Counted from the stretch's first letter, positions 47,203 through 59,812 are shown. The stretch is DNA of 64,000 nucleotides from Siderastrea siderea (GCA_964030785.1 OZ034978.1:11219953-11283952); one strand, 5' to 3'. Numbers and translations are program-made. The notes: generated by a model not told the origin, from the letters alone.

Positions 47203-48415
47203 TAGCCTGCGAGCAGGCTCACTTAGTGTGCTATTCGTGCAAGTATGTTGGCGGCGGAAGTTGGCAAGCAAAGCGGGCCAGCGAGAATGGTGCGAGGAAA
47301 AGTGAGCCTGCAGAAAAGCCACTGAATTTGGAATTCTCCGCATTCATCCATGAACGCAGCATTCTGATTGGTTTGAAATGACACATGATAACAGACTTTA
47401 TTATTGTGACAAATAACAAGCAAAGTGGTGTTACTGGTTGTCACCTTTCTCGGTTTCTTAGACTGCGAGCAGTATCTTTCTTATTCTAATTTTAGCGGGA
47501 AGGAAAATAGGACAACTGTTCACAGTCTGTCAGTTATTCAATCGATTCAATTTCTTAACGTGACTCAGCTGGTTGCGTCTGGTTAGCGATTGCAGTTTTG
47601 TGTAATTTTTTGGAATATCAGCCACACTGGTTTTAGTGCATGGTGGTTTTCAAGCCTATCTTCTTGGGATCTCAGTAATGATAGGAAATGTAACATCTTT
47701 TTTTGACCATGCAATGGGCATTATCTTGCAGTCATTGTTACACTGAGTTCGGTTATTTGTCATTGTGGGAAGATGGTATTGCTTGTTCCTGGTTACAGAT
47801 GTTTGCAACGCATAATGTAAGGGTGATTAGTCTTCTGAGGTAGCAGCTCGATACTCTTTGTTATTGCAAGTTTCATATCCCTGGAGTTTGATATTTTTAA
47901 CTTCTACAGTGTATATTGATTTCGAATAGAACACATTTTTAAAATGTACACTTTCAAAAAAGTCCTTTGTCCCACTTTATTTGTTGTAGGACTTTGTCGC
48001 TCCACCGCTTCGCAGCCTAAAAAGCTTGCTCCACTCACTTTACGGCTTTTGTGCTCTGAAACTCGTGAGGTCGACTTGTGGCAAGTCTAATTTAAATGTG
48101 GCAAAAATTGTCAACTGTGTTTATAATTTTCTTTTACACTATTCTGGCACACTCATAAAGAACTCGATCCTCTCGAGTGTAAAAATCTGCTGTGGCATTT
48201 GTTTAAATTTTGCTTCGCTTGCTGATTGGTTAGATAATTGATACCTTGACAGTTAAGACTTGTCACCTCACAGGGGCGGAATTCAAAATTCAACGGCTTT
48301 CGTGCAGGCTCACTTTTCCTCGCCCCATTCTTCTCGCTGGCTCGCTTTGCTCACCGACTTCTGCCGCCAAGATACTCACGCGAATAGCACACTAAGTGTG
48401 CCTGCTCGCAGGCTA
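47203..48415. mobile_element. Mutator-like TIR element, 1.2 kb
   Basis: Ends TAGCCTGCGAGCAGGCTCAC and a near complement; inverted similarity extends more than 100 bp inward (GCTATTCG and GTGAGCCTGC blocks). The flanking 9-mers ACTAGAATC and ACTAGAGTC match at 8 of 9, a 9-bp target duplication. No transposase. Confidence 0.85.
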
Positions 48416-50515
48416 ACTAGAGTCAGTTCAACACACTTTACACAGGGCACAAAATTGCGCCTAATAAAGTTGCCAATGTGCCTAAACTTTCTGCATTGTC
48501 AACCAAATCCTGAAAATTCGTTGCCAAATTGGTAACAAGAATTCTTCATCACACCCTACCCAAAGACCATGTGAATTTTTCAGTTATAAAATGGGGTTGG
48601 AAGGCCTGCACGACTCCTACACTGTACTTCACATCTTTGTCCACTGCACTTTATATACATGTGTGTATCTCAGTCTTTCGACCAATGCTGCTTCTTGCAT
48701 TTTTGTAGTGGGTTTAGTTTGGAGGATTTTCAAATGGTGACTGAATTGAGCATTACAACTTAAAATAATGTCGCTTTCCAAGACTTTGATCTTGAGGTCA
48801 CATCAATCTTTCTCAGATCACTATATGATGGAGTTCAGTTAAATACATGTATGACCTCAGATTGTCTGTTAAGCGACATACAAGGTATGTTGAATTTACC
48901 TCATTTAAGAACTCAATAGGTTTTTCAGCCTCTCATATTTCAATTTGTCACAGACAATTATTAAAGAATCTAAATTACTATAATCTGCAACATGATGAGT
49001 TTCTTTCCTGATGTTTGTAATGCCCGGTCCGGCTTAATATTGTGTTTAATTCTGTCGCAGGATGTTGTGTTTCGCATCACGGAGTGTGATCCAAAGACCC
49101 CTTTCGTCAAGAAATTGAAGTTTTAACATTTTTAAAGCTATGCAACATGTAATAGATGGCTGAACTCTGCTTCAAACAAACATGTGTCTTTAACCCTCTT
49201 GACAATGTGAGTTTCACGTTTTGGGGTTTTATATGCCCACATGATAAATTATTGCTCAGTACATGTATCTAGGCACACACTGGACATTCACAAATGCTTG
49301 GAACAAACCCATGAATCTGGTAACCACTTTAAAATTGTTGATTGGATTGGTTGATTGAAAGGAAACTTTTAGAAATGCACAAAATTCCACCTTAAGCCAC
49401 TGGAGCATTGTCAAATGCAAATGGGAAAGACCTGAAGTTGCTATTATGTTGCTATTATTCTAGGTCTCATTCTAATTTTATGAAATCATGTTGTTACATA
49501 TCAGTATCTTTAATTAAAAAAATCAATAATATATTTAAATCACACAAAACGTTTAAGAACTCACTCCTTCTAAATTGGCAAATGTATGTTCATTTCAAGT
49601 TCAATCGCCTTTGACTGGTCATTGAAGAACAATTTACAGATGTAGGCTTTTAATGCATTCAATTTAATGTGCTCACATATCTGAGAGAAACTGAATTGTT
49701 GCTTAGCGTGTAGGCAACATGAAATTACCTTCAAATAAACAGTATGAAAAGCGTTAGTCACTCTACTAACACATGGTTTTGAATTCGTTATTACTTTTAA
49801 CCAGTGAGAATTAACACTGTCCACCCTAGGGGCAATTTTACTGAACAACGGCCCTTTTGATTTCTGTTCCTTGAAGAATTGCACGCTTTACACACTGTAT
49901 TAAGGCTTGTTACACTCATTTGGCAGAATGTCGCAAAGAAGGGAACTAATTTGTTTAAGCCCTCGATAGAGAATAAAATGTAAGTTACTCACCTTGAAAT
50001 CGGTTAGTCCGTTTACAACCATCTTGAATCGAACAATTATCCACCATCTTTACAATCAACTTCCACTGAAGCAATTTGGATTGAGCCTCACTTATCGTAA
50101 GCGAAAGTAGTCCAAAAGGATAGTGTAATAAACCATTTTCGCGTATGATAAACTTGCAACTCTTTGCACATTGATCAACGTAATTTGAAAATGGCCGCCT
50201 CACCAGTAAGACAGCCATGCGACCGGGCCGCTTTCAAGAGGTCATGTGACTTACAACCGCACGCTTCAAAATTGCAGGCGCGCGTAACCAGTGACCAGTG
50301 ATTCTTTGCTGGAGTGTTCGGATTGTTTGTATTTGGTGGCTATCGCCGTGTCGTTTATGTACGCCAGAAAGGAAAACATGGATAGTTTTTTTATTCCAGT
50401 GGTTGAAGAGTTGTAGTATTCGATGCAGAGCTACCTTCTCTTACATAAAGGTACAGTATTAATCTTTAATTTCTTGAACAGATTCTAAACTATGTCTTAT
50501 GCAGTTGGACGCCAT

Positions 50516-50713
50516 TGGGCCATTCCATTTCATGTATGCACCCCCACTAAAAAAGGGAGATGTTTTTGAGAGATCAAAGGAACCGACATAGCTACTCCTT
50601 CATAAATAACTTTTGAAACCCCCTCCCTTCCCTTTTAGGATTTCCCTGTACCTCAATGGGAGTGGGGGGGGGGGGGGGGGGGGGAGTTGCAGACATTACA
50701 TGGAATGGCCCAT
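50516..50713. mobile_element. ~198 bp MITE with a 21-G run
   Basis: GGGCCATTCCATTTCATGT and its near complement ACATGGAATGGCCC are the ends. A run of 21 G lies at 50,664-50,684. Confidence 0.75.
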
Positions 50714-52369
50714 TTTGTGTCGACAGAAAAGCTGAGTATGGCGCCCACACATAAACATCCTGTGAAAAAAAGGGAGCTTCATTTGAAACATATTCAAATT
50801 TTAATAATGAGTTAGACTTTTAGAGGAATATAGAATATAATTCGGAGATATCGACTTTTCTTGCTATTGAATAGGTTGAATAAAAGAATTATTTGTATGC
50901 TTGAGTTTATACAGCTTTATATCATCAAGGAGCACTCTCGTTCTGCAACCAGTTCAGAAACGATCTTTACAACAGCTCCCTTTGTATACAGTGCAGCAGC
51001 ACAAACATTACTATTAATCAAACTGTTACTCAGTCAAAAGATTGGATACAGCTGACCCTGTGGTCGACAAGCAAAAAATTAAGAATATCTGACCCCATTT
51101 GCATGTCATTGAATAAGAATAGTCTCTTTTGTTCATATTCAAAACATTGATGCACTTGTAAATAAGTGGCTGGGGGTTCTTAAATCCCTTCCTCGACATT
51201 ACCTACTGTTGTATTCATTTTCTTTACTAACACGAAATCACAAGAAAGTGAAGTTATTAGAGTGAAATAATCACAAGTCCTGTCATCAATTACGTGATAC
51301 GCTCTTAAAAGTCGTTGTTGTGTAATTGTCTCCTAATAATAATATGTACTTATTGACTGAGTGGGAGGGCTGGATGGGAAAGTATTTGGCTCTAGCGCAT
51401 GGAATACGGGCAGAGTAGTTCCATGCGCCATGACCGAGATCCAAATATTTTGCCGTCCGGCCTGACCTAACTTACAGCGTAGTCAAGAAGTATTTTATCA
51501 TACCACCATTTTAAGGCTGAATTTGATTGGAAAGTTACGGAAAGGTCTTGATAAATACTAAATGAATGAAGACTTGCGTGCACACTATAGTAATCAGGTG
51601 GCAATGTGTGCGGAGCTGGACAGCTCTTCTGGACCAGCTCACACCAACCTGCATGTATCTGCCCCTACACACATCATCTCCTGAGTATGTTTTCAATAAA
51701 ATTGCATGAGTGAGGTCGTGTGCTGGTATGATAATAGTATTTATTTGAAGGCATCATTTCATGACTTCTCGTTTACTTTTATTTTATTCTTTATTTTCAG
51801 AGGTAAATTTCAACTGGCAAAGGAAGAGGACATTGTGGAAAAAAGTGTTCTTTCTCAAAGGGAACTCTGCAAATCCATGCCTAGTACACTGCCTAACTTC
51901 AATGGAGTGTGGTTGAAGCTGTGTCATGAACAATATTTTTTTAAAGATACTTTACAGTTACTTGTGTCATGGACAATTTTTAAGGATATACTTTTTTTGT
52001 GAACAGAAAATAGTAGCATAATAAGATGCTTTTGCTGCTTTGGTACATGTATGTATTCATCCTTTATTCAGTTGGTGTCCTCAATTCAACAAGCGAACTA
52101 ACACATAATTTACACAAGGAATTTATTTATTTATTAATTTTTGAGTCATGTATGTACCTTTCAATTTTGTTTGCCTGACCTGTCCTCAAAGGTTCAGGAA
52201 TACCTCAATGTTTAGAAAACAAGTTAAGACTTGTTTGACTGTGTGATACATTAAATGTCCTTTTTATAACTTCCTGGAAGTTCCAAAGACATTTTACTGA
52301 AATATCCTCAACTTGAAGTCTGTCAAGTATTTAAGTCAGGGACTTAAAGTTGCTATTCCAAGTAAATTG

Positions 52370-52690
52370 CCAATATTTCTCATATTTAATTTAGTCATTC
52401 CTATTTATTCTCATAAATTCCCAACCATTTTTATTGGCCCATTAGCCATTTAATTTAGCCATTCGCATATATTCTCAGACATTCCCAAGCCCTTTCATTG
52501 TCAGTTTTGGTATTATTGGGAATTCCTAGGAATTTCTAATAATTCCAAGTACAGTTTTAACACATTGCCAGATATTCCCAGAAATTCCAAGCTTTTATGT
52601 TTTTCCTAATTTGCATGTCTTGGAATCGTTTGGAGTTCCTAGGAATTCTTAAGAATTCCTAGGAATTCCATCTTTTCTGGGAATTCAGTT
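52370..52690. repeat. Right subterminal palindromic array
   Basis: Inverted counterpart of the left array: ATTCCC-rich DNA leading into GGAATTCCTAGGAATT and AGAATTCCTAGGAATTCC words. Confidence 0.8.
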
Positions 52691-52805
52691 CGCAAGGGAA
52701 GGTGGGGGACCTCCCTGGCCATTCTCTGGTGTGTTTTGGCTTGTGTAGGTATGTAAAAACAAACAAGTTACCCAACACGTCTAAACTTAATTTGCATTTC
52801 TGCCG

Positions 52806-54435
52806 GTAAATGAAAGGCCACGAATGACAGAAAGAAAACAGAGGAAATATTGACCTCAACACAGCAGATTTTATGAGGTGAGGTTTAGTACAGAACTTCT
52901 AATGTGTTGCACGAATGCAATCCAATTCTGTTTACCCTTGGAAATAGAGTGCTGGTTTTAGGGATCAAGTCTGAAAAGAAGGGAACGAAATTTTCGATCA
53001 AATTTCGGCTCAAACGGAGACGTTGTTTTGAGAACTGAGTTAAACCCTTGTCCCCCGAAAACGTCCCACGAGAGGATGGAGGACGTGGTCTTTTCAGCGT
53101 ACTTTTTTTCTGGCGTTTAAATTGTTCTTTTGTAAGCAAGATAAGGAGCCAAGTTAATTTTGACTAAGTGTTAATATTATTCAAGTCGAGTAAGTTAACT
53201 AGTATTTCTTAATTAACAACGTTTTTTCTTACTCCAGGCAAATATTAGCCATAGAATGGAAAAAACTCAACGGGAGTAACATCAACCATACCATGACATT
53301 GCTTTAAAAGAGGTGAGATTTCAAATTGTGATGGAATTGGTATTAAGATCGAAGTCGAAGCCGGTCCTGTGTGGAATAGAGTCTGATCAAAATATGTTGT
53401 TTTGGTTGCAAACAAGGGCAGTGTATCTACTAAGTGGAATCCCCAATCCCCTCCCCCTACGAGTAGGAACGGGAAAGGCAGGTGGAAAAGGGGAATGGAG
53501 ATCTCTTTACCATCTCTTTTATAACGTGTTAAGTTAAATCCTGAGTATTTTTTCATGTAATGTTATTTTCAATCTCTTAATAGATAAACACGAAGTGCGG
53601 AAAGAAAAATAAGACAGTGTCAACCGCGAAGGTGAAATTTTTTTAAAAAAGTGAGGTGAGTTAACTGTTGTAGTGTCTTCATTATTTTTGCGCCTTCAGT
53701 CTGTACTACATATTAGGCATTTTTACAAACAGTGATGGTGACGGGATTTGTCCCCAAAAGCTGCATTTTTGCAGCTATTCCAGCCTAGAACAGGGTTACG
53801 GATTCTGTATTTTTGGCCTGACTAGGATAGGAATCAGGCAAGGATATCTATTTCTATTTTGGGGGAATATTAATCTTGGAAGGAAAGATAGAAAGAGTAT
53901 GATCCATCTCTAAGGAATTGAAAATTTATAAGAGCTGCATGCTGTCATCTCAGATCATTTGTTAACCCTTTAAGCCCCAATATTAACAACCATATTCTCC
54001 TCACTATTCTCCATATATTTCTTATTTTTCTAGTTAGGAGAATTTGATTAAAAATCAAGCCTTTTTTTAATCTCTGGTGATCATCACCTTTATTCTCATG
54101 ATCTGTATGTCTGATCAAGTAGTAATTCTGTAAGGAGAAATTAGCTGCTTGTCACTACTGGGGCTTAATAGGTTAAAACGTTTTTCTGCGGACTGTGAAT
54201 GATTCAGATAGTGAATATTTTGAGTATTTTTATTTGGAATTGGGATCCCACCAAAAGGATAATTTGGGTGTCAATTTGTGGTCAGAGTTAAATCTAACGA
54301 CCAAAAGAAAATTTTAAAAAAATACAAAATAAAACAAACATCATTTTGTTTTCTAGGACACAAGATACAAGGAACCCTCAGATGTCGGCGGAATCAAACA
54401 ATCAACAAATATATCCAACTTAAGCAAGAACTAGA
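52806..54435 (+). other. Candidate spliced locus with four small exons (unit 2)
   Basis: Paralogue of the unit 1 mini-exon locus. Blocks: 52,806-52,877 (acceptor changed from CAG to CCG), 53,238-53,312, 53,584-53,655 (TAG acceptor) and 54,358-54,435. The fourth block keeps the same 26-codon frame and the same TAG as unit 1 without indels (begins DTRYKEPS, ends LSK plus one residue). The third block has indels and does not keep its frame, so at least part of this copy has decayed. Confidence 0.35.
53962..54176. mobile_element. ~215 bp MITE, unit 2 copy
   Basis: TTAACCCTTTAAGCCCC at the left and GGGGCTTAATAGGTTAA at the right; same position as the 34,246 copy in unit 1. Confidence 0.7.
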
Positions 54436-55289
54436 GGTAGAAAAACTATCTTTAAAAAGCGTAGCTAAGCGTTTGCCCTATTCCCCCGCAGTTCGGCCTC
54501 AATAATGTGTAGAAGAAAACACGGCTCAAACGCGTACACAATCATACATGCATAGTTTCTTTTTGGGTATAGTGTCTAAAGTGAAGCCGGGTGTGGTCCA
54601 AACGCAGTAGTGGCCAGTATGAGGGTCAATACGGTAGATTACGGTACTTTTCCCCTTAATTCTTCGAAAAAGAACGCAATTAAATGAGGACAAAATTTTC
54701 ATTTTCGAGATACAGTGCAACTCAAGATATAGTAAACCAAATTCAGAGCCGTCTAATAATAGACAGCGTATAGCGAATGAGATCTTAAATTTTGATACTT
54801 ATGTGCGTCAATATTAAGTCATCGAATACAAAAGATATTTAATGCATTAATCATGGATTACTACTCTCAAAACGCAATCTCTTGCTACACTGAACGATCA
54901 TCATACCTCATTTGAGATACAACATACAATTTCCTTTTTTCAATGAAGAGAACGATGGTGCAATTTCGGAGTTTGGTCATCCAGTTGTTCACAATCGCGC
55001 ATGACAATAAGGAAGAAAACAGCCATTTCCTTTTTAAACGTAACTGAAGAGAATCGGATAAAGGAACTCTGAGTCGTCTGGTTTTAGTTCTAGTCCTGTC
55101 ATTTGTCAGTTGTTAGTTCTCAGAAAGGACCGAGAGGATTTGGAGATTGAGAGAATTAAATCTTAAGCTGTTAAAGACAAAAATGCTGTTGACTCTCACA
55201 ATAGAAATTGGAAAACAAACACACACACCAAGTAGGTAACCAACAAAAACAAACCAGAAAAGGACTGCTCAACATTTTTTACTTTAATG

Positions 55290-55620
55290 GTTACACTGGT
55301 AAAAAATGAACAGGGTAAACCACCTTGTGCAACCCAATAAACATCACCACTACTACTACTCAGTGGCTTCTTAGGAAAGTACTGCTCAATAGCTTTCATT
55401 TGAATGGACACACAAAACGTTCGCCCACAAACTCAAAAGTTAGAACCGCCTTGTCCAGCGCGCGTGATAAACAGCACTACAGGAAATTAAAAATGCTCAG
55501 CAGTTTTCATTTGAATGGACGCACTTCAAAAAAACACCCACAAACTCAAAAGATAGAACAGCCTTGTCCAGCATAGTAAACAGCACAATGCACTGGAAAG
55601 TACTCCTCATTTGAATAGTT
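55290..55620 (+). repeat. ~110 bp repeat, about 2.5 units, upstream of the unit 2 minisatellite
   Basis: Repeated words TTTCATTTGAATGGAC, CAAACTCAAAAG, AGAACCGCCTTGTCCAGC and AAACAGCAC. A (CAA)n tract follows at about 55,625. Confidence 0.7.
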
Positions 55621-55994
55621 GAACAACAATAACAACAACAACAACAACAAACTTTATTCAGCTTGCACGACTACAAGTCAATACAGTATTGCCGAAACCA
55701 TCGCAGGATAACAAAAAATGCAATGGAAAGAGCAAAGCAATGAATCTCAGTTATCAAACCAGATTGACAGCAAATTGTTTTAGAATGATCATTGCCAACT
55801 GCGTATTGACAAAATGATCACTGTGAGTAGTAAGTGCTTAACACTCGAGAATTCATTATATCTTTAATACTAATGAGATCACGAAGAATAGTCTTTCATC
55901 ACACCTAGAAATTTCATCGTATCTACCGGTTTTAATCTGATATCTCTCCAACACAAGATCAACATTGCACTTGATGGTTACGTCATCTAGCGCA

Positions 55995-56680
55995 TCATAC
56001 ACCGAATGGACATACACCAAACGGACATACATGAAACGGAAATACACCAAACGGACATACATCAAACAGACATACACCATGCGGACATACACCAGACGGA
56101 TATACAACAACCAAACAAACACCAGACGCAAATACACCAAACGGACATACGCCAAAAGGCCATAGTCCAAACGAACATACACCAAAAGCACATACACCAA
56201 ACGAACACAAACCAAACGAAAATACACCAAACGGACATACACCAAAAGGATATACAACAAGTAGACATACACCCGATGGACATAAGCCAACCGGACATAC
56301 GCCTAACTGAAATACACCAAATGGACATACATTAAACGGACATAAACCAAACGGACATACGCCAGTCGTACATACACCAAACGGATATACACATATCCGC
56401 CAAACGGACCTACACCTAGCGGACATACATCAAATGGACATACATCAAACAGACATACACCAAACGGACATACACCAAGTGGACATACAGCAAACAGACA
56501 TACACCAAACGGACATACACCAAACAAACATACACCAAACACACATACATCAACTGGGACATACACCAAACGAACAGACACCAAACGAAAATACATCAAA
56601 CGGAAATACACAAAACAAACATACACCAAACGGACATATACAAGGAGGACATACATCAAACGGACATACCTCAAACTGAC
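55995..56680 (+). repeat. 15-bp minisatellite, unit 2 subarray a
   Basis: Diverged CCAAACGGACATACA units. A block with ATCAACTGGGACATACACC near 56,546 recurs near 57,627, about 1,081 bp away. Confidence 0.93.
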
Positions 56681-58500
56681 ATACACCAGAAGGACATACG
56701 CCAGAAGGACATACGCCAGAAGGACATACACCAGAAGAACAAACACCAGAAGGACAAACACCAGAAGGACATACACCAGAAGGACCTAAGCCAGAAGGTC
56801 AAACGCTCGAAGGACATACGCCAGAAGGACGTACACCAGAAGGGCATACACCAAACGGACATACGCCAGATATAAAAACATATAACAAACTGACATACAC
56901 CAGAAGGACAGACGCCAGAAGGACATACACCGGAAGGACATACGCGAGATCTCAGGACATACACCAGAAGGATTTACGCCAGAAAGACATACGCCAGAAG
57001 GGCATGCGCCAAAAGGACATACACCGGAAGGACCTACGCCCAAAGGACATACGGCCGAAGGACATACGCAAGAAGGACATACGCCCGAAGGACATACACC
57101 GGAAGGACAAATGCAAGAGGGACATAAGCCAGAAGGACATACACCAGACGGACATACGCCAGAAGGACATACACCAGAAGGACATACGCCAGAGGGACAT
57201 ACACCAGAAGGACATACGCCAGAGGGACATACACCAGAAGGACATACACCAGACGGACATACACCAAAAGGAAATACGCCAGAAGGATATACAAAAGAAG
57301 GACATACACCAGAAAGACATCCGCCAGAAGGACATACACCAAAAGGACATACGTCAGAAGGACATACGTTAGAAGGACATACGCCAGAAGGACATACACC
57401 AGAAGGACATACGCCAAGGGGACATACGCCAGAGGGACATACGCCAGAAGGACATACACCAGAAGGACATACGCCAAAAGGATATACACCAGAAGGACAT
57501 ACACCAGAAGGACATCCGCAAGAAGGACATACGCTGGAAGGACATACGTCAGAAGGACATGCGCCAGAAGGACATACACCAGAAGGACATACGCCGGAAG
57601 GACATACACCGGGAGGACATACACCAAACGGACATACATCAACTGGGACATACACCAAACGAACACACACCAAACGAACATACATCAAACGGAAATACAC
57701 CAAACAAACATACACCAAACGGACATACGCCAGAAGGACATACGCCCAAAGGACATACACCGGAAGGACATACGCCCGCAGGACATACGCCAGAAGGACA
57801 TCCCCAGAAGGACATACACCAGAAGGAGATACCCCAGAAGGACATTCGCCGGAAGGACATACACCAGAAGGACATACACCAGAAGGACATCCGCCAGAGG
57901 GACATACGCCAGAGGGACATACGCCAGAAGGACATACACCAGACAGACATACACCAAAAGGACATACGTCAGAAGGACGGACGCCAGAAGGACATACGCC
58001 AGAAGGACATACACCAGAAGGACATACATCAGAAGGACATAAGCCAGACGGACATACACCAAAAGGACATACGTCAGAAGGACATACACCAGAACGACAT
58101 ACACCAGAAGGACATGCACCAGAAGGACATACGCCAGAGGGACATACGCCAGAGGGACATACGCCAGAAGGACATACGCCAGAAGGATATACACCAGAAC
58201 GACATACACCAGAAGGACATCCGCCAGTTCGACATACGCTAGAAGGACATACGTCAGCAGGACATGCGCCAGAAGGACATACACCAGAAAGACATACACC
58301 AGAAGGACATACGCCAGAAGGACATACACCAGAAGGACATACACCAGAAGGACATACGCCAGAAGGACATACACCAAAAGGACATACGCCAGAAGGACAT
58401 AAGCCAGAAGAACAGACACCAGAAGGACAGACACCAGAAGGACATACGCCAGAATGACATACACCAGAAGGAAATACACCAGAATGACATACACCAGAAG
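56681..58500 (+). repeat. 15-bp minisatellite, unit 2 subarray b
   Basis: CCAGAAGGACATACG/A units, a shifted consensus (AGAAGG in place of AAACGG), about 120 copies. Long apparent ORFs (448 codons of TPEGH-like repeat plus strand; 584 of CPSGV-like repeat minus strand) are explained by the period of 15. Longer internal periods are visible. Confidence 0.95.
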
Positions 58501-59812
58501 TATACACCGAACAAACATGCACCAAACGGACATACATCAAACGTACTTACACCAAAGGTACATACACCAAAGGTACATACACCAAACGAACATACACCAA
58601 ACGAACATACATTAAACGAACAAATGCCAAACGTATATTCACCAAACGGACTTACACCAAACGTACATACACCAAACGTATATACATCAAACATACATAC
58701 ACTGATTGTGCATACACCAAACGTACATATACTAAACGAACATACATTAAACGAACATATACGAAACGTACATACACCAAACGGACATATACCAAACATA
58801 CATACACCGAACGTACATACACCAAACGAACATACATTAAACGAACATAAACCAAACGTACATACACTAAAGGGACATACACCAAACGAACATATTTTAA
58901 GCGAACATACACCAAACGGCATACACCAAACGTACATATGTTGTAGTTCAATTTTATCCTTGGTTCAATTTTTATTTTCTTTTGTTTCATATTCATTATC
59001 ATATATTTACATAAAAAAGAACAAAACAAAATACAAATTGAACCAAGGATAAAATTGAACTACAACACAATTACACCAAACGTGCATACATCGAACGTAC
59101 ATACATCAAAGGTACATACACCAAACGTACATAGATCAAACGGACATACATCAAACGTACATACACCAAACGAACTTACATTAAACGAACATACACCAAA
59201 CGTACATGCACCAAACGTACATACATCAAACGTACATGCACCAAACGAACATACCCAAGCGAACATACACCAAACGAACTTACATTAAATGAACATATCC
59301 CAAACGTACATACACCGAACGGACATATACCAAACATACATACACCAAACGTACATACACCAAACGGACCTACATGAAACGTACATACACCAAAGGTACA
59401 TACACCAGAGGTATATACAGCAAACTTACATACACCAAACGTACATACACCAAACGTACATACATCAAACGTACATACACCAAACGGACATACACCAAAC
59501 GAACATACACCAAAGGAACATACATTAAACGAACATATACCAAACGTACATACACCAAACGGACATATACCAAACATACATACACCAAACGTACATACAC
59601 CAAACGGACCTACATGAAACGTACATACACCAAAGGTACATAAACCAACCGTACATACAGCAAACGTACATACACCAAACGTATATAGACCAAACGTACA
59701 TACACCAAACGTACATACATCAAACGAACATGCATTAAACAAACATATACCAAACGTACATACACCAAACGTACATACACTAAACGTACATACACCAAAC
59801 GGAGATACATTA
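58501..59812 (+). repeat. 15-bp minisatellite, unit 2 subarray c
   Basis: Returns to CCAAACGTACATACA, as in unit 1. A 240-bp higher-order repeat is visible: the block from about 59,316 with GGACATATACC and GGACCTACATGAAACG recurs from about 59,556. A MITE interrupts the array at 58,940-59,066. Confidence 0.95.
58940..59066. mobile_element. 127 bp palindromic MITE inside the minisatellite
   Basis: TTGTAGTTCAATTTTATCCT and its reverse complement are the ends. Same family as 44,200-44,356. Minisatellite units flank it on both sides. Confidence 0.88.

Larger units (their letters stand above)
43300..52694. mobile_element. 9.4 kb insertion with palindromic subterminal arrays
   Basis: Compared with unit 1, unit 2 is interrupted between ATGTATCAACCCA and AGGGAAGGTGGGGGACC. 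The insert starts TGCGAA and ends TTCGCA. At both ends are dense clusters of GGAATTCC, CCTAGG and GAATTCTTAAG-type palindromes (43,311-43,675 and 52,370-52,690), with GGGAAT-rich DNA on the inner left flank and its complement on the right. The interior holds several nested MITEs and no recognisable transposase or open frame over about 100 codons with family resemblance. No clear target duplication is visible. I cannot assign a superfamily. Confidence 0.7.
36684..59812 (+). repeat. Segmental duplication, unit 2 (expanded by insertions)
   Basis: Continues the alignment with unit 1, interrupted by the 5.7 kb foldback at 37,482 and the 9.4 kb insertion at about 43,300, then resuming at about 52,705 and ending with the large minisatellite. 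Confidence 0.78.

Noticed and set aside
56786..58540. Very long open frames (up to 584 codons, CPSGV- or TPEGH-like repeats) on both strands
   Set aside because: They fall wholly within the 15-bp minisatellite. A stop-free unit whose length is a multiple of 3 keeps all frames open, so length is not evidence of coding.
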